Of a DNA stretch of 64,000 bases, positions 12,401 through 21,822 are shown in pieces. How positions within the stretch are numbered: the stretch's first letter is position 1; the number at the start of each line of letters is the position of its first letter. This stretch comes from Struthio camelus (lineage: Eukaryota > Chordata > Aves > Struthioniformes > Struthionidae): NCBI RefSeq assembly GCF_040807025.1, contig NC_090982.1, positions 53,179,112-53,243,111 of the forward strand, read 5' to 3'. Under the pieces are notes generated by a model. That model was given only the letters and a program-made list of their open reading frames with translations. It was not told the origin of the DNA and made no database searches. A program made the position numbers and the translations under genes.

Positions 12401-15400
12401 TTTTAGAAAGGTACAGGTTTACCGTTTTCCTTTCTAGCTTTCAGAAACCTCTAAAGGGGAGACACGTGTAAAACTTGGGGTAGATTTCAAATGTATTTTG
12501 GGAACAAGAGAGGGAAAACGTCTTATTTCTATGTATCAATTCCTGCAACACTTCTTGTGCAGAGAAGGAGGGGAAAAATGCTCTCTTGCAAGCATCCTGG
12601 GAATGTTTTCAGTGTTCTGTTTTCTGTGAAGACCCAAATGGAACAACTTAAGTGTGTTCTGATATTTGAAAATGATATTTCTGATATCTTGTAGAGTTCT
12701 GGTTTGTTTTCAGGGTTTAAAAAGCTGCCCAGAGCACCCAGGTCTGTTCCTGCTTTTGAGACAAGTTCAGTGTAAGCAGCTGTTGCAATCTCACAAAGAC
12801 CTTCCAGATACCATCCTGGAGGAGCTTCGCAAGACAGTCATGACCAGTTCAACAGTTGCAGCATGGCAAGTAAGTCTGGATTCTCTGCCAGATTTTTGTG
12901 GGCTGTTTCACTGTTTACTTTTATTCATCCACTGACAGCTGGCGAGAGAGAAGCCATCTCATATTCAGTCCTTTACAAAGTTGTAATGTGTTGTGAATTT
13001 TCTTTAATAGTTGAAATAAAAAGGACTGTTAGTAAGAACAAGCAGACATGGAGGCAAGAGAAGTAAAAACTTGGGAGTAAATATCTGACACTCATCTCTT
13101 TAGCAATCTGTGACTTGGCAGTTTGAGCAGAAACCAGTATGATATTTCATGACCTGTAAGAATAGATAGAAGTGAATGGTTTCTTCATATAGTAATATAT
13201 GCTTTATTTTTAAGGGTATGAAAACTTAGAATAAGCCTCTCTCATGTGTGGGGTGTGTTTGTTATTGGTGGAGTTTTTTTACTTAATTTCCTGATGTCAA
13301 GTGTCTCGTTCTCTTGAGTCAGTTGATGCTGAGGGCAGGGGAAAGATATCCAGGAGCAGTATTTGCTGACTGTGTTGTGTAGGATCCCAGGAGATCATTT
13401 CTAGTTGATAAGAATATGCTAAACTTGGTTCATGTTGCTTCTGAGATGTTCTGAGAAGACTATCTCGCAGATACCAGTAGTTCTCCCTAGTGAGGAGATT
13501 TTATTTGTGTGTGTGTGTGCATATACATGCGCACGCACACACACACACACACGTGCGCACACGCGCACGCTTAAACTGTTGCCACTAGTTACAGTTTCTA
13601 TCTTCCTTTGCTAATCTTGGCAGCATCTTTAGAAAAATTACAGAACCACAGCAGTTCATGGATGTAGCAGGATAGCTGTGGGATTACTCCCTCTGCCTGT
13701 TGAATAAGTAAAAACCTCTTTGCAGTAAGTTTTGCTTAAAGTGATTTCAGTGCTAGAAGACCAGGGAAAGGGTGCTAAAGAGGTCATTTTTTCCCTTGTT
13801 ATAAGGCTGCAGATCATGGCTTCATGAGACTTCATCTCTTCTGAGCTGCAACACTTGCTCAAATTGGCTTTGCAAAATATGGGGGCATATGAGAGAGACA
13901 TGACTGTATACTCTGTTTTAGTAATAATCTTGAAAATGGAGTTGGGGGTTTGGGTAATATTGTTCAAGCATCCCTTGCATGATCAAGCGTCATCTTGCTT
14001 ACAAACAACAAAAGAAAATGAAGTGTGGGGTTTTGGGGGGGGGGAGGGGAGAGGAGGTTGTGTTTTTTTTTTTTTTTTTTTTTTAAATCTAGGCCAAAAG
14101 TAAGATGCCTTTGGGCAAGATCTTCTTGGTATTCAATTAAGGAAGATACTTTAATCTCAGGGCTTGGATGGTGTCCTGAAAAAGCTTCCATGGCTGCTAC
14201 ATCTATTCATAATGGATAGATCTATGCTTTCATCTTCTCTGGCTCTAAACTTCTTAATGGTTTGATAAATGTTTTGTCTTACTTGGAAGTATCCATCACG
14301 ATGTCTCACGGTGTTATTAAGTTAGAGGGGCCATTAACTTTGCTTTTGCACAAGTTCTTGGCTTTTGTCTAAGTGGTTCTCTTGCAGCATTTAGGAGTGC
14401 TGCGGAACTGCTTTCCTGATGGCTGTTCTGCCTTTATGCCGTGGCTTACAGGGAAAATAGTGAAAAGCTGGCCTTTTAGGGCTGCCATTGTTTATTTTTT
14501 GTGAACATCCTCTTCTCCCTTCTCATTCACATCCTGACTTCTAGGTATCTCCAGCTGCAAAATACTGAGGCCAGTGAAGTCTTTTGAGCATCCTGAATGG
14601 ATGCCCTTTGCTTTACAAAGAAGTCCTGCAGGTTGGGGTCAAGAATGCACGATCTCATTAGTACTAATAGAAGAGAAACTCCCCAAAGTACTTAATGATT
14701 AATAAGTGCTGTGCATCAGAAAGGGCTTAGAATTTTGCCCCTCTTAACGCTAGGCAGTCTTTAGGTAGCAAAAGTCTAAGGATCTTTGTTAAAAGTAAGG
14801 GAATCCTTTTTTTAAAAAGAAGTTTCTTTGTTTGCCTAGTGACCCAGCAAAGAGTATTTCTAAATGTGGCTTATGCGTTTTGGTACATCTTTATGCCCGT
14901 GTCAGGGATTTGCAAACTTGTGGCTGCATCTGCTTTGATAAATGTACCATGGCTACAGGAGTAATGAAGGAGGAGTAAGAACCCTTTTCCTCCTCTTTGT
15001 GAGAGATCCCAGGACAGCTTGTGCCGGCAGAGCCGGCAAAAGCATGAAACTCTGCAGATCCGTGTGGTTGCCTCTGTTGCCCTGTGTAGCTCCTCCAGCA
15101 CGAGTCTGCTGGATCAAAAGCTGTGTAGCCCGAGAACTACACCAGTCGTCTGAGCTCAGGCAGCCAGTTCTAATGTCTGCCAGTTGCTGATGTTGCTCAG
15201 GTGGGCTGGAAGAGCCTTTGTTCAAGAGGAGAAACTCTAACCTTTCGTCTCTACAGAAGTTTTGGGGACAAACGAGGCGTCCCATGGTGCTGTTTTAGTC
15301 TGAAGGGTGACTTGGACAAAGCCAGCCCTGTTATTTGTTCATCTGTGACCAATCTCCATATTAAAGCAGCTATTAGACTGTTGGCCGTGATGGTCGAGAA

Positions 15401-18400
15401 AACTATGAAATAAGTTACCGCAGTGAGGTGCGCTGCCAACTCTGCAATAAGGAAACTACGATTTCCTGCAGGGCAGTATTCAGTATGTTGCTGGAATACG
15501 GGACAGGAAGGGGAGGGGTTTGGCTGTGTTTTAGCCAAGTTTGTTGTGGCACTCTTATAAATTGAACTAAATGTTAATTGCCTAATGAGGTGCATATTTT
15601 GGTGGCTCCCTAACTGATTGTGTTGACTGTTTATTTTCAGTGGCTGGCAAAAGTATATCAGTCTCAAAGAATGATGGTTGCAGCAGAGATGTGTTACAGA
15701 AAGAGTCTGCAGTTGGCATCACAGCAGGGCAGCTGGAATGGGAAGTTATCCAGTCTGCTCAGGCTAGCTATGCTTGCACTGGAAATCTGCATGGTAGGAT
15801 AACCAAAATTGTGTAACTCTATGGTTTAACATGAGTTGGTGTAATCCCCATTGAATGAAATCAATGTAATCTCCAAATGAAACCCTTGTTTAAGTGAGTT
15901 TGTATTTTATGAATGACGAGTAGAGAATAAAATAGTACTTCAAGGTGACAGTGGGCTGCTTTTAGAATCTTCCTTTGTAGAGAGGTTTTTGTGAAATGAT
16001 TAGATAGAACCACTATGTACCTGAAGCTGATTCTTTCAGTACAGCTTATTTCTCTAATAACAGGTTCAGTTTGATCATCCAAATTGTCCCTGTCCTTTAG
16101 ATCAGGCAGCTAGTTTTAATAAACTTCTTTCCTGCAGTGGTGCTTAGACTTCATTCACGTTTCAAGCAACTTTATTATATGGCCATCTCTAGATATGGTG
16201 CCTTGCCTTGAAGTGTAAAGAGAACGTAAGGGAACTGTACCTTGTGGTATAAGGAAAACTGTGCTCCTTGCACTGAAGAATTGGGTGAATGTAACTAAAT
16301 TTGTGGAGAGTGTCTTTTTTTCTTTTTTCTTTTTTTTTTTTTTTTTGAGCACTGTCTCTCTAGAAACCTGAAAGTGCACTTAACAGGCTTCATTAAAGCC
16401 TAATACAAAAGGCAGATATTGCTGTGACTTAGCTAATGCTTTTTCATATACTTCAACTGTCAATTGAGCTAACAGCTGTAATCAAAATCAGGCCAAGAAA
16501 CCCCCATATATCCTGAGTGCTTTTATAAGAAAAGGCAGTCAGTTTTACTGAGGATAAAGCTGAAGAACTGTGGTTTCTGGGGAGAAAAGAGAATCTGCCT
16601 GAGCACAGACGAGGTCCCTTCTCACACAAGTGGGAGAGCCATATGCTTCAAAAGGCAGAATTTGTCAAGCAGTGACATGTTTTTTTTTCCTCCCATGAGT
16701 CTTCTGCCCTTTTTCTAGGGGTCTGCGCCCCGTTTCCAATACCTTCTAAGTCTGTTATCACAAAAGTTTCCATAGGTTGCAAGGTACTTTTGCATACTCT
16801 CTTCACTGAATTAATACCCCTTCAGATGCTGGCCTGAACTGCATGGGAATATATGAGACTTCATTTAAAAGCCTAATTAGTATGAAATATTCTATTAAAT
16901 TAACTATCTCTCTTCAGTACTTTTTGCATGAGAGAACAGTTGAAAGTGGGTTTCTGTTGGTTGCCTTTGATCTGTACTGGTTTAATGAAATGTGCAAAAG
17001 CCTGATCAAAACTTTGCTCAGGTTCGAGAAAGCTCTGTATTTCAAAAATGCTTCTGTCCACGTGAAAACTTGGGCACCTCTTCAAGCACAAAAATCTAAA
17101 CGCTATTTTGACAGAGTGGGTAATAAGTTTTCCTTAAGCCAGAAGATGTAGTAATATGCTGAACAGTTGTTCCATTAAGTAATTAAATTACCATCTTGGA
17201 ACTGGTTTTTACTTCTCATCGAACAAGACACTACATTCCTCAGCCACTTCTGTGGATAAACTGTGCTTTCTAGACTATTCTAGAAGAATAGTCTTGTACA
17301 TGAGGTGAGTACTTACAAAGCGAAGAGCGATCAAGCTTGTGATTAAAACAAGCATTGCTAAGAAGTGTATGGAAAAAATAAATAATTTCTGTGCCTAAAT
17401 GAGCAAGTGGAAGGCTCGCAAGGCAGCTCTGAGGATGCTTAACATAGTTTTTTCCAGACCCTTCTAATCAATGTGGCTTGAGTTTGTTTTTCTGGGTTTT
17501 TTGTTTGTCTCTTACTAACCTGCCAAATATCCTAGGTAAGTCGGAACAGCTTGAATTAAACCTACTTTCTAGACAGCTGCAAACAAATACTGATTTTTAT
17601 GCTACAATGAAGCCCTCTGATTTTTGTATGTGTTTTAATCATAGGCTAATGTCTCAAACGAGCACTGGCCATCCTTGGTTCAGGAGGCAACAACTGAAGC
17701 CTTGAAGCTTTCTTCCTGCCCCCTGGCAGCTCTCCTGCAAGCTCTGCTACAGTATAACCGCAAAATGGGAGCAAGGTATGCATGATCTATTATGTTTGAA
17801 TGGAACGCATTGCCTAAAAGTAGGAGCGGTCAGTATGCCCAGATCTAACTCAAGAACTCTAAAGGAAAATTGAAAATAAGAATTATTGAAGTAGCATGGC
17901 AGTTTAAAGGGAAAGGGAGTGGGGTGGGTGATATGGGGATAAGGAAGCAGCAGAATTTCCCTTCCTTTCTCCAAAAGCTTTAGATGACCTTTATACCAAG
18001 GCAAAAGACAGCTTTTTCCTTTTTTTTTTTTTTTTTTAATTAAAAAAAAGGCATATAATCCAAATAAATTACAGTTAACAAGTGCACGTTTTTCTAAGAC
18101 CCTGTTAAATAGCATTATGGAAAAAGGTATCGGTACTCTAGCTAGTGCTGGAATCCAATTTGATCTCAAATTGGGCTTCATTGGGGTTTAAGTCTAATCC
18201 TGAATAACGAAAGGTTATTCAGCTGGAGGTGCTCGTTGGAGCTTTTGAGGGAGGGGAGGAAGGTCTCTTGAAGGAAGCTCCAAATCTTCTACTTTGTAAG
18301 CTTGATTATTAAGTCTAGTTTGCATTCTATGAAATTTTTGCTTAACTAGCTGTGGAAAACTGGAATATTGCATATGTTCTGTTTTTGTTAGATATTTCTA

Positions 18401-21203
18401 AGAAACTAACTTTTCCAGAATTTGAGTTTGCTTACTTTTTCTTTGGGCACATAGAAAGGTGACAAGCATCCTAATGTGATTACGTGGTCAAAAAAAAAAA
18501 AAAGACCGAAAACTCACTTAACCAATTAAAATAATTTTCTTACAATTGAAAAGATTCAGTTCCTTGAACAACAAGCATATTTGGTCTTGCTAGATGTTTC
18601 AAAATACTGGAACAACTTCGTCTTAACCAAAAATAACAAAACGGAAAACAGATGTAGTCTCTTAACAGCCCATGAAATCACAGTGCAATGGAAAATCACA
18701 TTAGTTACAAAAGGCAGAATTCTTGAAACAACAGCCAGAACTGATGGAGCACCAGTGAATGAATACTGTATCTTTAAACTTAATTGCCATTTTTTATCAG
18801 CTTTCTATCGACATAGTGGTGAATTTGAATATGTCTTGATTTGGCACAAATTGGCAATAAGCTAGTATCAGCCAAATAGGATTTTAGTCTCTGCATACTA
18901 CTCTACTTAGATTTCTTCTGCCATTTCACATCTTGCCTCTGTTGTGTATTACAGAAACTGCAGTACCTTTTGTGAGTGCTGGATTAAATATGTTTGTGTG
19001 TAATATTAAATTCTTTTGGAGTTAATAAGACTTTCATTGTAGTAGCTGTGTCTTACAGGAGCACCTGTCTTCTCAAGGATTTATTTTATAGTTCTTAAAC
19101 AGCAGAGTATCTGCTGTATTGTTAAGCAGATCACCTGTGGAGATCAGAGGTTGCACTGAAGTCACAGACAGCATGCTGTTTTATCGTAGCAGTCAAAATG
19201 TGCTATTTCAGTCTAATTCTGGGTTGCTTACTAGTGAAAGCACTAACTTGTATGTCATATATTAAACATAACAATGGAGGCAATATTCCTTAGCATTCCA
19301 GGTGAAAAACAGCAATCACATAGGAAACAAAGGAGCATGCAGCTTGCCTCTCACTTTCTTGGGTGATGTGGAAATGAGGACATTCCTTTACGTTACTTCT
19401 GATAATTGTCACTTATGCAGGATGCTCACGTGCTCAAAAGATCTGAGCAGGCGTTCTGGTTTAATCACTAAGGTCTTAAAAGTTAAATGCAAGCTAGTTA
19501 GCCAAATTTTGAAGTTTTATTTGAATGACGTTTTCACTGTGCTTCTAGGGAGACTCGTCGGATGTTGGAAAGAGTGGTGTATCAGCCTGGGAATCCAGAA
19601 ACCATAGTATCTGTTGCACGCTGGTACCTCCTGCAACATCTGTATGCCAAAGATGATTATGAATTAATAGATGTAAGGCAGTCAATTTAATACAGAAATT
19701 CAATCAATTTCTGTCAAATACTGTGCTTCTAATTTGAAAATGGGGTGGGGAGAAGCTTGGGAGATGGTAACTCTCTTGCTTTATGGTTTGTAGGTCGAAG
19801 GATTCTGCACTGGCAAAACTCACCTCAGTTCTCAAAATCGCATCCAGTTTGTTTTAGTCTTCTGTTCCTCCATGCAATACTAATGGAAAACGACAGTAAA
19901 ATCTTTCTCTGACCCAAACTGGAAAAGTTTTACAGTAGACAGGAGGACCAGTTTATCAGAGTTTTGCCAGAACATGTTAATGCAATAAGAAAATGTTAAT
20001 ACCCTCTAGATTGGCTGAATATCCTTTGTGATATCCTTTACCTGAGAGATCTGAACAGTAGCTTGCAATGCTTCTGTACTTTACGTTTTTACTACGCCTG
20101 TATTGGTGCATTATTTCCTGGTCAAAATACTTGAAAAATGTATTTGGTCAGACTCACATATCCACACAGCTCTTTCACGTGATGCAAACTAAGGTTGTTC
20201 ATTTTTGTCTTGTACTTGGAATCGTTTTACTACTCAAACCCTCTACTAGTCATCTCCAGACTGCTGCCACTGGTATAATTAGCTCTTTTGCCCAAGTTAA
20301 CAGCTGTATTTTAGTGAAGTTCTGAAGCAGTAATGAAGTGTATTTGGAGGTAAAACCTATCGAGTAGGCTCAGCATTAAAAATCCACATGCAATCGCAGA
20401 GGTCCATAAATCAGTTGGAAATAATGAGTTCAGATGACCCTGGTATGATCTCATTATATTTGGTTGTGGCCAGCCATCTGTACTCTCGCTACCAATGGGC
20501 ACAATAAAAATAATGGCTGGAGTAAAAATTTACTATTTTTTTTTCTTTTTAATATATATAACGTTACTGCAATTACAAGAGAAGTGCCGTAAGCTTCTGG
20601 CACATCTGTGAACATTAGACTGACATGGCAGCTCTGTTAACTAGTAGAAAGGTTGCAAACACAAGTAATGGGAAGTAAATGAAAAAAGACTACATCTAAA
20701 TTTAGATGGGGGAGAGGAAAGACAGTCTTGGCTGTTTTCTTTAAGTAGGTGCACAAAATATACAAATTTGTCTGCCAGAATGGAGTGGATGTACTTAATG
20801 CGGGAGGCCGGTGTGCATTTACAGGGAGATGGGTCTCCTCTAGCTCCGCTTGCTGCTTTGACAAGCAAGATCCCTGCTGGCAAACTTTTTCTTAGCAGCA
20901 AGCAACAAATGATGCTGTTGTAGTGCATTGCAAGTGACTCTAATTTTAGAGCTTAAAGTCTAAGCAAGTTATGTGTAATGTTGAATATCTTTCCTGTCTG
21001 GACTTAAGGTTAGTTGGATTTTTAGGGGAACTGGATAGTAGAAACTAAAATGCTTTTGAGACAGATAGTAATAGTCTAACAGTAAAACCTTGAAGTTCTC
21101 AGTTTTTTGTTTGTTTTCTCCACAGGTACTTGTAGAAAATGCCAAAGCTAATGGAGATGTTAGAGCTCTGGAACTAAACAAGAAACTGTCAGCAAGTGCT
21201 TAG
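317..21203 (+). CDS. SKIC3: SKIC3 (TTC37), Ski complex TPR scaffold, 3' part, 14 spliced exons
   Basis: SKIC3 is the tetratricopeptide-repeat scaffold that holds the helicase SKIC2 and the WD-repeat protein SKIC8 in the cytoplasmic Ski complex, which threads mRNA into the exosome for 3'-to-5' decay. Coding segments: 317-410, 2495-2619, 3484-3607, 6200-6418, 7177-7249, 8245-8298, 8415-8526, 9817-9945, 10582-10703, 12714-12869, 15641-15793, 17645-17775, 19549-19672 and 21126-21203. All introns are GT-AG and every phase joins, giving 1,694 nt (about 564 codons) ending at TAG 21201-21203. Recognisable stretches shared with the human protein (from memory) include [27 protein letters not shown] and [13 protein letters not shown]. 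The human protein is about 1,564 residues, so this is the C-terminal third and the gene begins before the window. No frameshift or internal stop was found. Identification is very secure; individual exon edges are by eye. Confidence 0.97.
411..2494 (+). other. SKIC3: SKIC3 intron
   Basis: A 2.1-kb intron. Its one distinctive content is the TG/CG alternating tract at 2057-2096. Short open frames here show no family resemblance. Confidence 0.85.
2057..2096. repeat. Alternating purine-pyrimidine tract, 40 bp (TG/CG/CA)
   Basis: (TG)7 passes without interruption into mixed CG, CA and TA steps, giving 40 bp of perfect alternation. A short further alternating stretch follows at 2098-2107. Such sequence is a classic candidate for left-handed Z-DNA. 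Confidence 0.85.
2495..2619 (+). CDS. SKIC3: SKIC3 coding exon
   Basis: The acceptor is TTTTTACAG and the donor is GTAAGC. The split serine codon (AG|T) joins to the previous exon, and the exon ends with the first base of an alanine codon. It reads [16 protein letters not shown] and then a second helix, [13 protein letters not shown], which fits a TPR repeat. Confidence 0.95.
2620..3483 (+). other. SKIC3: SKIC3 intron
   Basis: An 864-bp intron. It holds a perfect 10-bp inverted repeat with a 3-nt loop at 3081-3103 and otherwise nothing recognisable. Confidence 0.85.
3081..3103. repeat. Perfect short hairpin (10-bp stem, 3-nt loop)
   Basis: AGCCCCAGTT, then TGT, then AACTGGGGCT. The arms are exact reverse complements. 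It is too short for a pre-miRNA. It lies within a SKIC3 intron, and its function is unknown. Confidence 0.8.
3484..3607 (+). CDS. SKIC3: SKIC3 coding exon
   Basis: The acceptor is CTTATCAG and the donor is GTGAGT. It opens [17 protein letters not shown] and continues [15 protein letters not shown], again TPR-like. It ends TG, completed by C in the next exon to give cysteine. The following intron is the one that carries the solo LTR. Confidence 0.95.
5648..5652. repeat. Target-site duplication, left copy (CATAC)
   Basis: Left copy of the 5-bp direct repeat that bounds the solo LTR; it is identical to 6096-6100. Confidence 0.75.
5653..6095 (-). mobile_element. Solo LTR of an endogenous retrovirus
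   Basis: The 443-bp element has TG...CA ends (TGT/ACA) flanked by the same 5-bp sequence CATAC at 5648-5652 and 6096-6100. Read on the - strand, it holds an AATAAA (5740-5735) about 80 bp before its 3' end, as expected for an LTR with R and U5. No internal retroviral coding sequence is present, so it is a solo LTR formed by recombination. A 5-bp duplication fits ERVL- or ERV1-type elements better than 6-bp ERVK/alpharetroviral types. The family is not identified. It sits inside a SKIC3 intron in antisense orientation. An open frame crossing its + strand is incidental. Confidence 0.8.
6096..6100. repeat. Target-site duplication, right copy (CATAC)
   Basis: Right copy of the 5-bp direct repeat that bounds the solo LTR. 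The next SKIC3 exon begins 100 bp further on. Confidence 0.75.
6200..6418 (+). CDS. SKIC3: SKIC3 coding exon (largest in window)
   Basis: This 219-nt exon follows a strong pyrimidine tract and the acceptor CAACAG; the donor is GTATGT. It reads [18 protein letters not shown], then [15 protein letters not shown] and [19 protein letters not shown], all closely matching the remembered human TTC37 sequence. It ends AG, completed to serine by the next exon. The upstream intron's LTR ends only 104 bp before this exon. Confidence 0.97.
6419..7176 (+). other. SKIC3: SKIC3 intron
   Basis: A 758-bp intron with a short G-rich run (about 6777-6792) and an A12 tract near 7091. No other feature is seen. 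Confidence 0.85.
7177..7249 (+). CDS. SKIC3: SKIC3 coding exon
   Basis: The acceptor is TTTTCCCAG and the donor is GTAAGT. It reads [20 protein letters not shown] and ends in phase 0 after a lysine codon, so the next exon can be included or skipped without breaking the frame. Confidence 0.96.
7250..8244 (+). other. SKIC3: SKIC3 intron
   Basis: A 995-bp AT-rich intron that ends in 21 consecutive T (8220-8240) directly before GCAG. No other feature is seen. Confidence 0.85.
8245..8298 (+). CDS. SKIC3: SKIC3 coding exon, 54 nt, phase 0 at both ends
   Basis: It encodes 18 residues ([18 protein letters not shown]) and matches a segment present in the human protein. The acceptor is a run of 21 T followed by GCAG. 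The donor is the weak GTTTGA, and the intron after it is only 116 bp. Both ends are phase 0, so skipping would delete exactly 18 residues. It could be a cassette exon. Confidence 0.93.
8415..8526 (+). CDS. SKIC3: SKIC3 coding exon
   Basis: The acceptor is CTTTGTAG. The donor GTTACT is again non-consensus after position +2, although the exon ends in the favourable CCAG. It reads [20 protein letters not shown], then [10 protein letters not shown], and ends with the first base of an aspartate codon. Confidence 0.95.
8527..9816 (+). other. SKIC3: SKIC3 intron
   Basis: A 1.3-kb intron. A C-rich block (about 8577-8596) makes the opposite strand G-rich. There is a T run near 9452-9466. Nothing else is recognised. 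Confidence 0.85.
9817..9945 (+). CDS. SKIC3: SKIC3 coding exon
   Basis: The acceptor is TCTCCTCCTAG and the donor is GTAAGC. It starts [18 protein letters not shown], followed by [20 protein letters not shown]. The NNT-P-KR-D-L pattern is shared with the human sequence as remembered. It ends with the first base of a threonine codon. Confidence 0.96.
9946..10581 (+). other. SKIC3: SKIC3 intron
   Basis: A 636-bp intron with no recognisable content beyond its splice signals. Confidence 0.85.
10582..10703 (+). CDS. SKIC3: SKIC3 coding exon
   Basis: The acceptor is TATTTGCAG and the donor is GTATCG. It reads [20 protein letters not shown], then [13 protein letters not shown], one of the clearest matches to human TTC37. 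It ends in phase 0. Confidence 0.97.
10704..12713 (+). other. SKIC3: SKIC3 intron
   Basis: A 2.0-kb intron with an interrupted A-rich tract (about 12019-12048). The short open frames in it are judged to be chance. Confidence 0.85.
12714..12869 (+). CDS. SKIC3: SKIC3 coding exon, 52 codons
   Basis: The acceptor is TTTGTTTTCAG and the donor is GTAAGT. It starts [20 protein letters not shown] and ends TSSTVAAWQ. The stretch before AAWQ looks about two residues shorter than the human sequence I remember. It is phase 0 at both ends. Confidence 0.96.
13506..13570. repeat. Alternating purine-pyrimidine tract, 65 bp uninterrupted
   Basis: It runs from (TG)n through CATATACATGCGCACG to (CA)n and then CGTGCGCACACGCGCACGC. 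Every step alternates purine and pyrimidine across 65 bp. The TG arm on the left and the CA arm on the right are also mutually complementary, so the tract could form either Z-DNA or a cruciform. Confidence 0.9.
14027..14084. repeat. G-quadruplex-type run followed by T22
   Basis: G4-TTTT-G10-A-G4 and further GA-rich bases (14027-14058) are followed by a pure T22 tract (14063-14084), on the sense strand of a SKIC3 intron. Confidence 0.85.
15641..15793 (+). CDS. SKIC3: SKIC3 coding exon, 51 codons
   Basis: The acceptor is GTTTATTTTCAG and the donor is GTAGGA. It reads [20 protein letters not shown], then [20 protein letters not shown]. This is a canonical TPR (W-L-x-Y plus A-E-M-C-Y-R-K-S-L) and nearly identical to the human protein as remembered. 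It is phase 0 at both ends. Confidence 0.97.
15794..17644 (+). other. SKIC3: SKIC3 intron
   Basis: A 1.85-kb intron with a T-rich tract (16315-16346) and a perfect 10-bp inverted repeat at 17272-17294. Nothing else is recognised. Confidence 0.85.
17272..17294. repeat. Perfect short hairpin (10-bp stem, 3-nt loop)
   Basis: AGACTATTCT, then AGA, then AGAATAGTCT. The arms are exact reverse complements. It lies inside a SKIC3 intron. Confidence 0.8.
17645..17775 (+). CDS. SKIC3: SKIC3 coding exon
   Basis: The acceptor is TTAATCATAG and the donor is GTATGC. It reads [20 protein letters not shown], then [17 protein letters not shown], and ends AG, completed to arginine by the next exon. Confidence 0.97.
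17776..19548 (+). other. SKIC3: SKIC3 intron
   Basis: A 1.8-kb AT-rich intron with a T17 tract near 18022 and an A-rich tract near 18490. No gene-like content is seen. Confidence 0.85.
19549..19672 (+). CDS. SKIC3: SKIC3 coding exon
   Basis: The acceptor is GTGCTTCTAG and the donor is GTAAGG. It reads [20 protein letters not shown], then [19 protein letters not shown], and ends in phase 0. Confidence 0.97.
19673..21125 (+). other. SKIC3: SKIC3 last intron
   Basis: A 1.45-kb intron with no recognisable elements. It ends in a T-rich tract before the terminal exon. Confidence 0.85.
21126..21203 (+). CDS. SKIC3: SKIC3 terminal coding exon with stop
   Basis: The acceptor is TTCTCCACAG. It reads [20 protein letters not shown] and ends LSASA before TAG at 21201-21203. 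The human protein ends at the same place with a similar short tail (LSSQ, from memory), so this is the natural C terminus and not a truncation. Confidence 0.97.
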   Translation, partial: VLVENAKANGDVRALELNKKLSASA

Positions 21204-21456
21204 CATGGACTGTTTCAAGTTTTTAACAAAAGAAAAAAGCAAAAAACAACTTCCATGTATACAATTTAATGAGGCCATCCTCCAGGAGCATATGTGGTTT
21301 GGACATTTTTTTTTTTGTTGTCTCTCTGCACCAATTGCAATTTTTTTTTTTTTGAACAAAAGGAAGTTGTTCTCTTTACTTGTTGACATGGGCACCCTGT
21401 AAAACCTTGTTTGGTTTTAAAGGGAATCCCTGTTTTTTTTTTTTTCTTTTTTCTTT

Positions 21457-21479
21457 CCCCCCCCTCCCCCCCCCCCCCC
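21457..21479. repeat. C8-T-C14 homopolymer run in SKIC3 3' UTR
   Basis: It follows directly after T-rich sequence (21433-21456). The transcript would carry a U-rich then C-rich block, and the opposite strand has G14-A-G8, which is able to form a G-quadruplex. Length is prone to sequencing error. Confidence 0.85.
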
Positions 21480-21795
21480 AATTCCTCGCTGAAGTAGCAC
21501 CGCAATTGTGATGGGGAGTCCTTGTCTTTATTTCCCCCTTGGTCGCACACCGAGGATAATATTAGCTGCACTGGCAGTAACGCAAAGTTGAAGCTTCTAC
21601 CTTTTTTGCTTGGAACAGAGCCTTAATAGCCAAACAGCAGCAAGCATGTTTTTTTTTCTCTCCCAGATATCATAAAACATGCAGAAATTTAAAATGCTAG
21701 ACTCCTTTCATGTATTTTATTCTGTAGTTGAGACCCAAATCTACTTGGAACTTTGTGTGGTGTCAGTTTATAGAGTGTTTTTTTTCTTTTTAAGC

Positions 21796-21822
21796 TTTTT
21801 TTTTTTTTTTTTTTTTTTTTTT
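21796..21822. repeat. T27 tract in SKIC3 3' UTR
   Basis: 27 consecutive T residues, preceded by another T-rich stretch (about 21778-21790). In mRNA this is a long U tract. Confidence 0.85.

Larger units (their letters stand above)
12870..15640 (+). other. SKIC3: SKIC3 intron
   Basis: A 2.8-kb intron. It carries the 65-bp alternating tract at 13506-13570 and a G-rich block followed by T22 (14027-14084). The short open frames around 14,900-15,400 have no recognisable domain. Confidence 0.85.
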
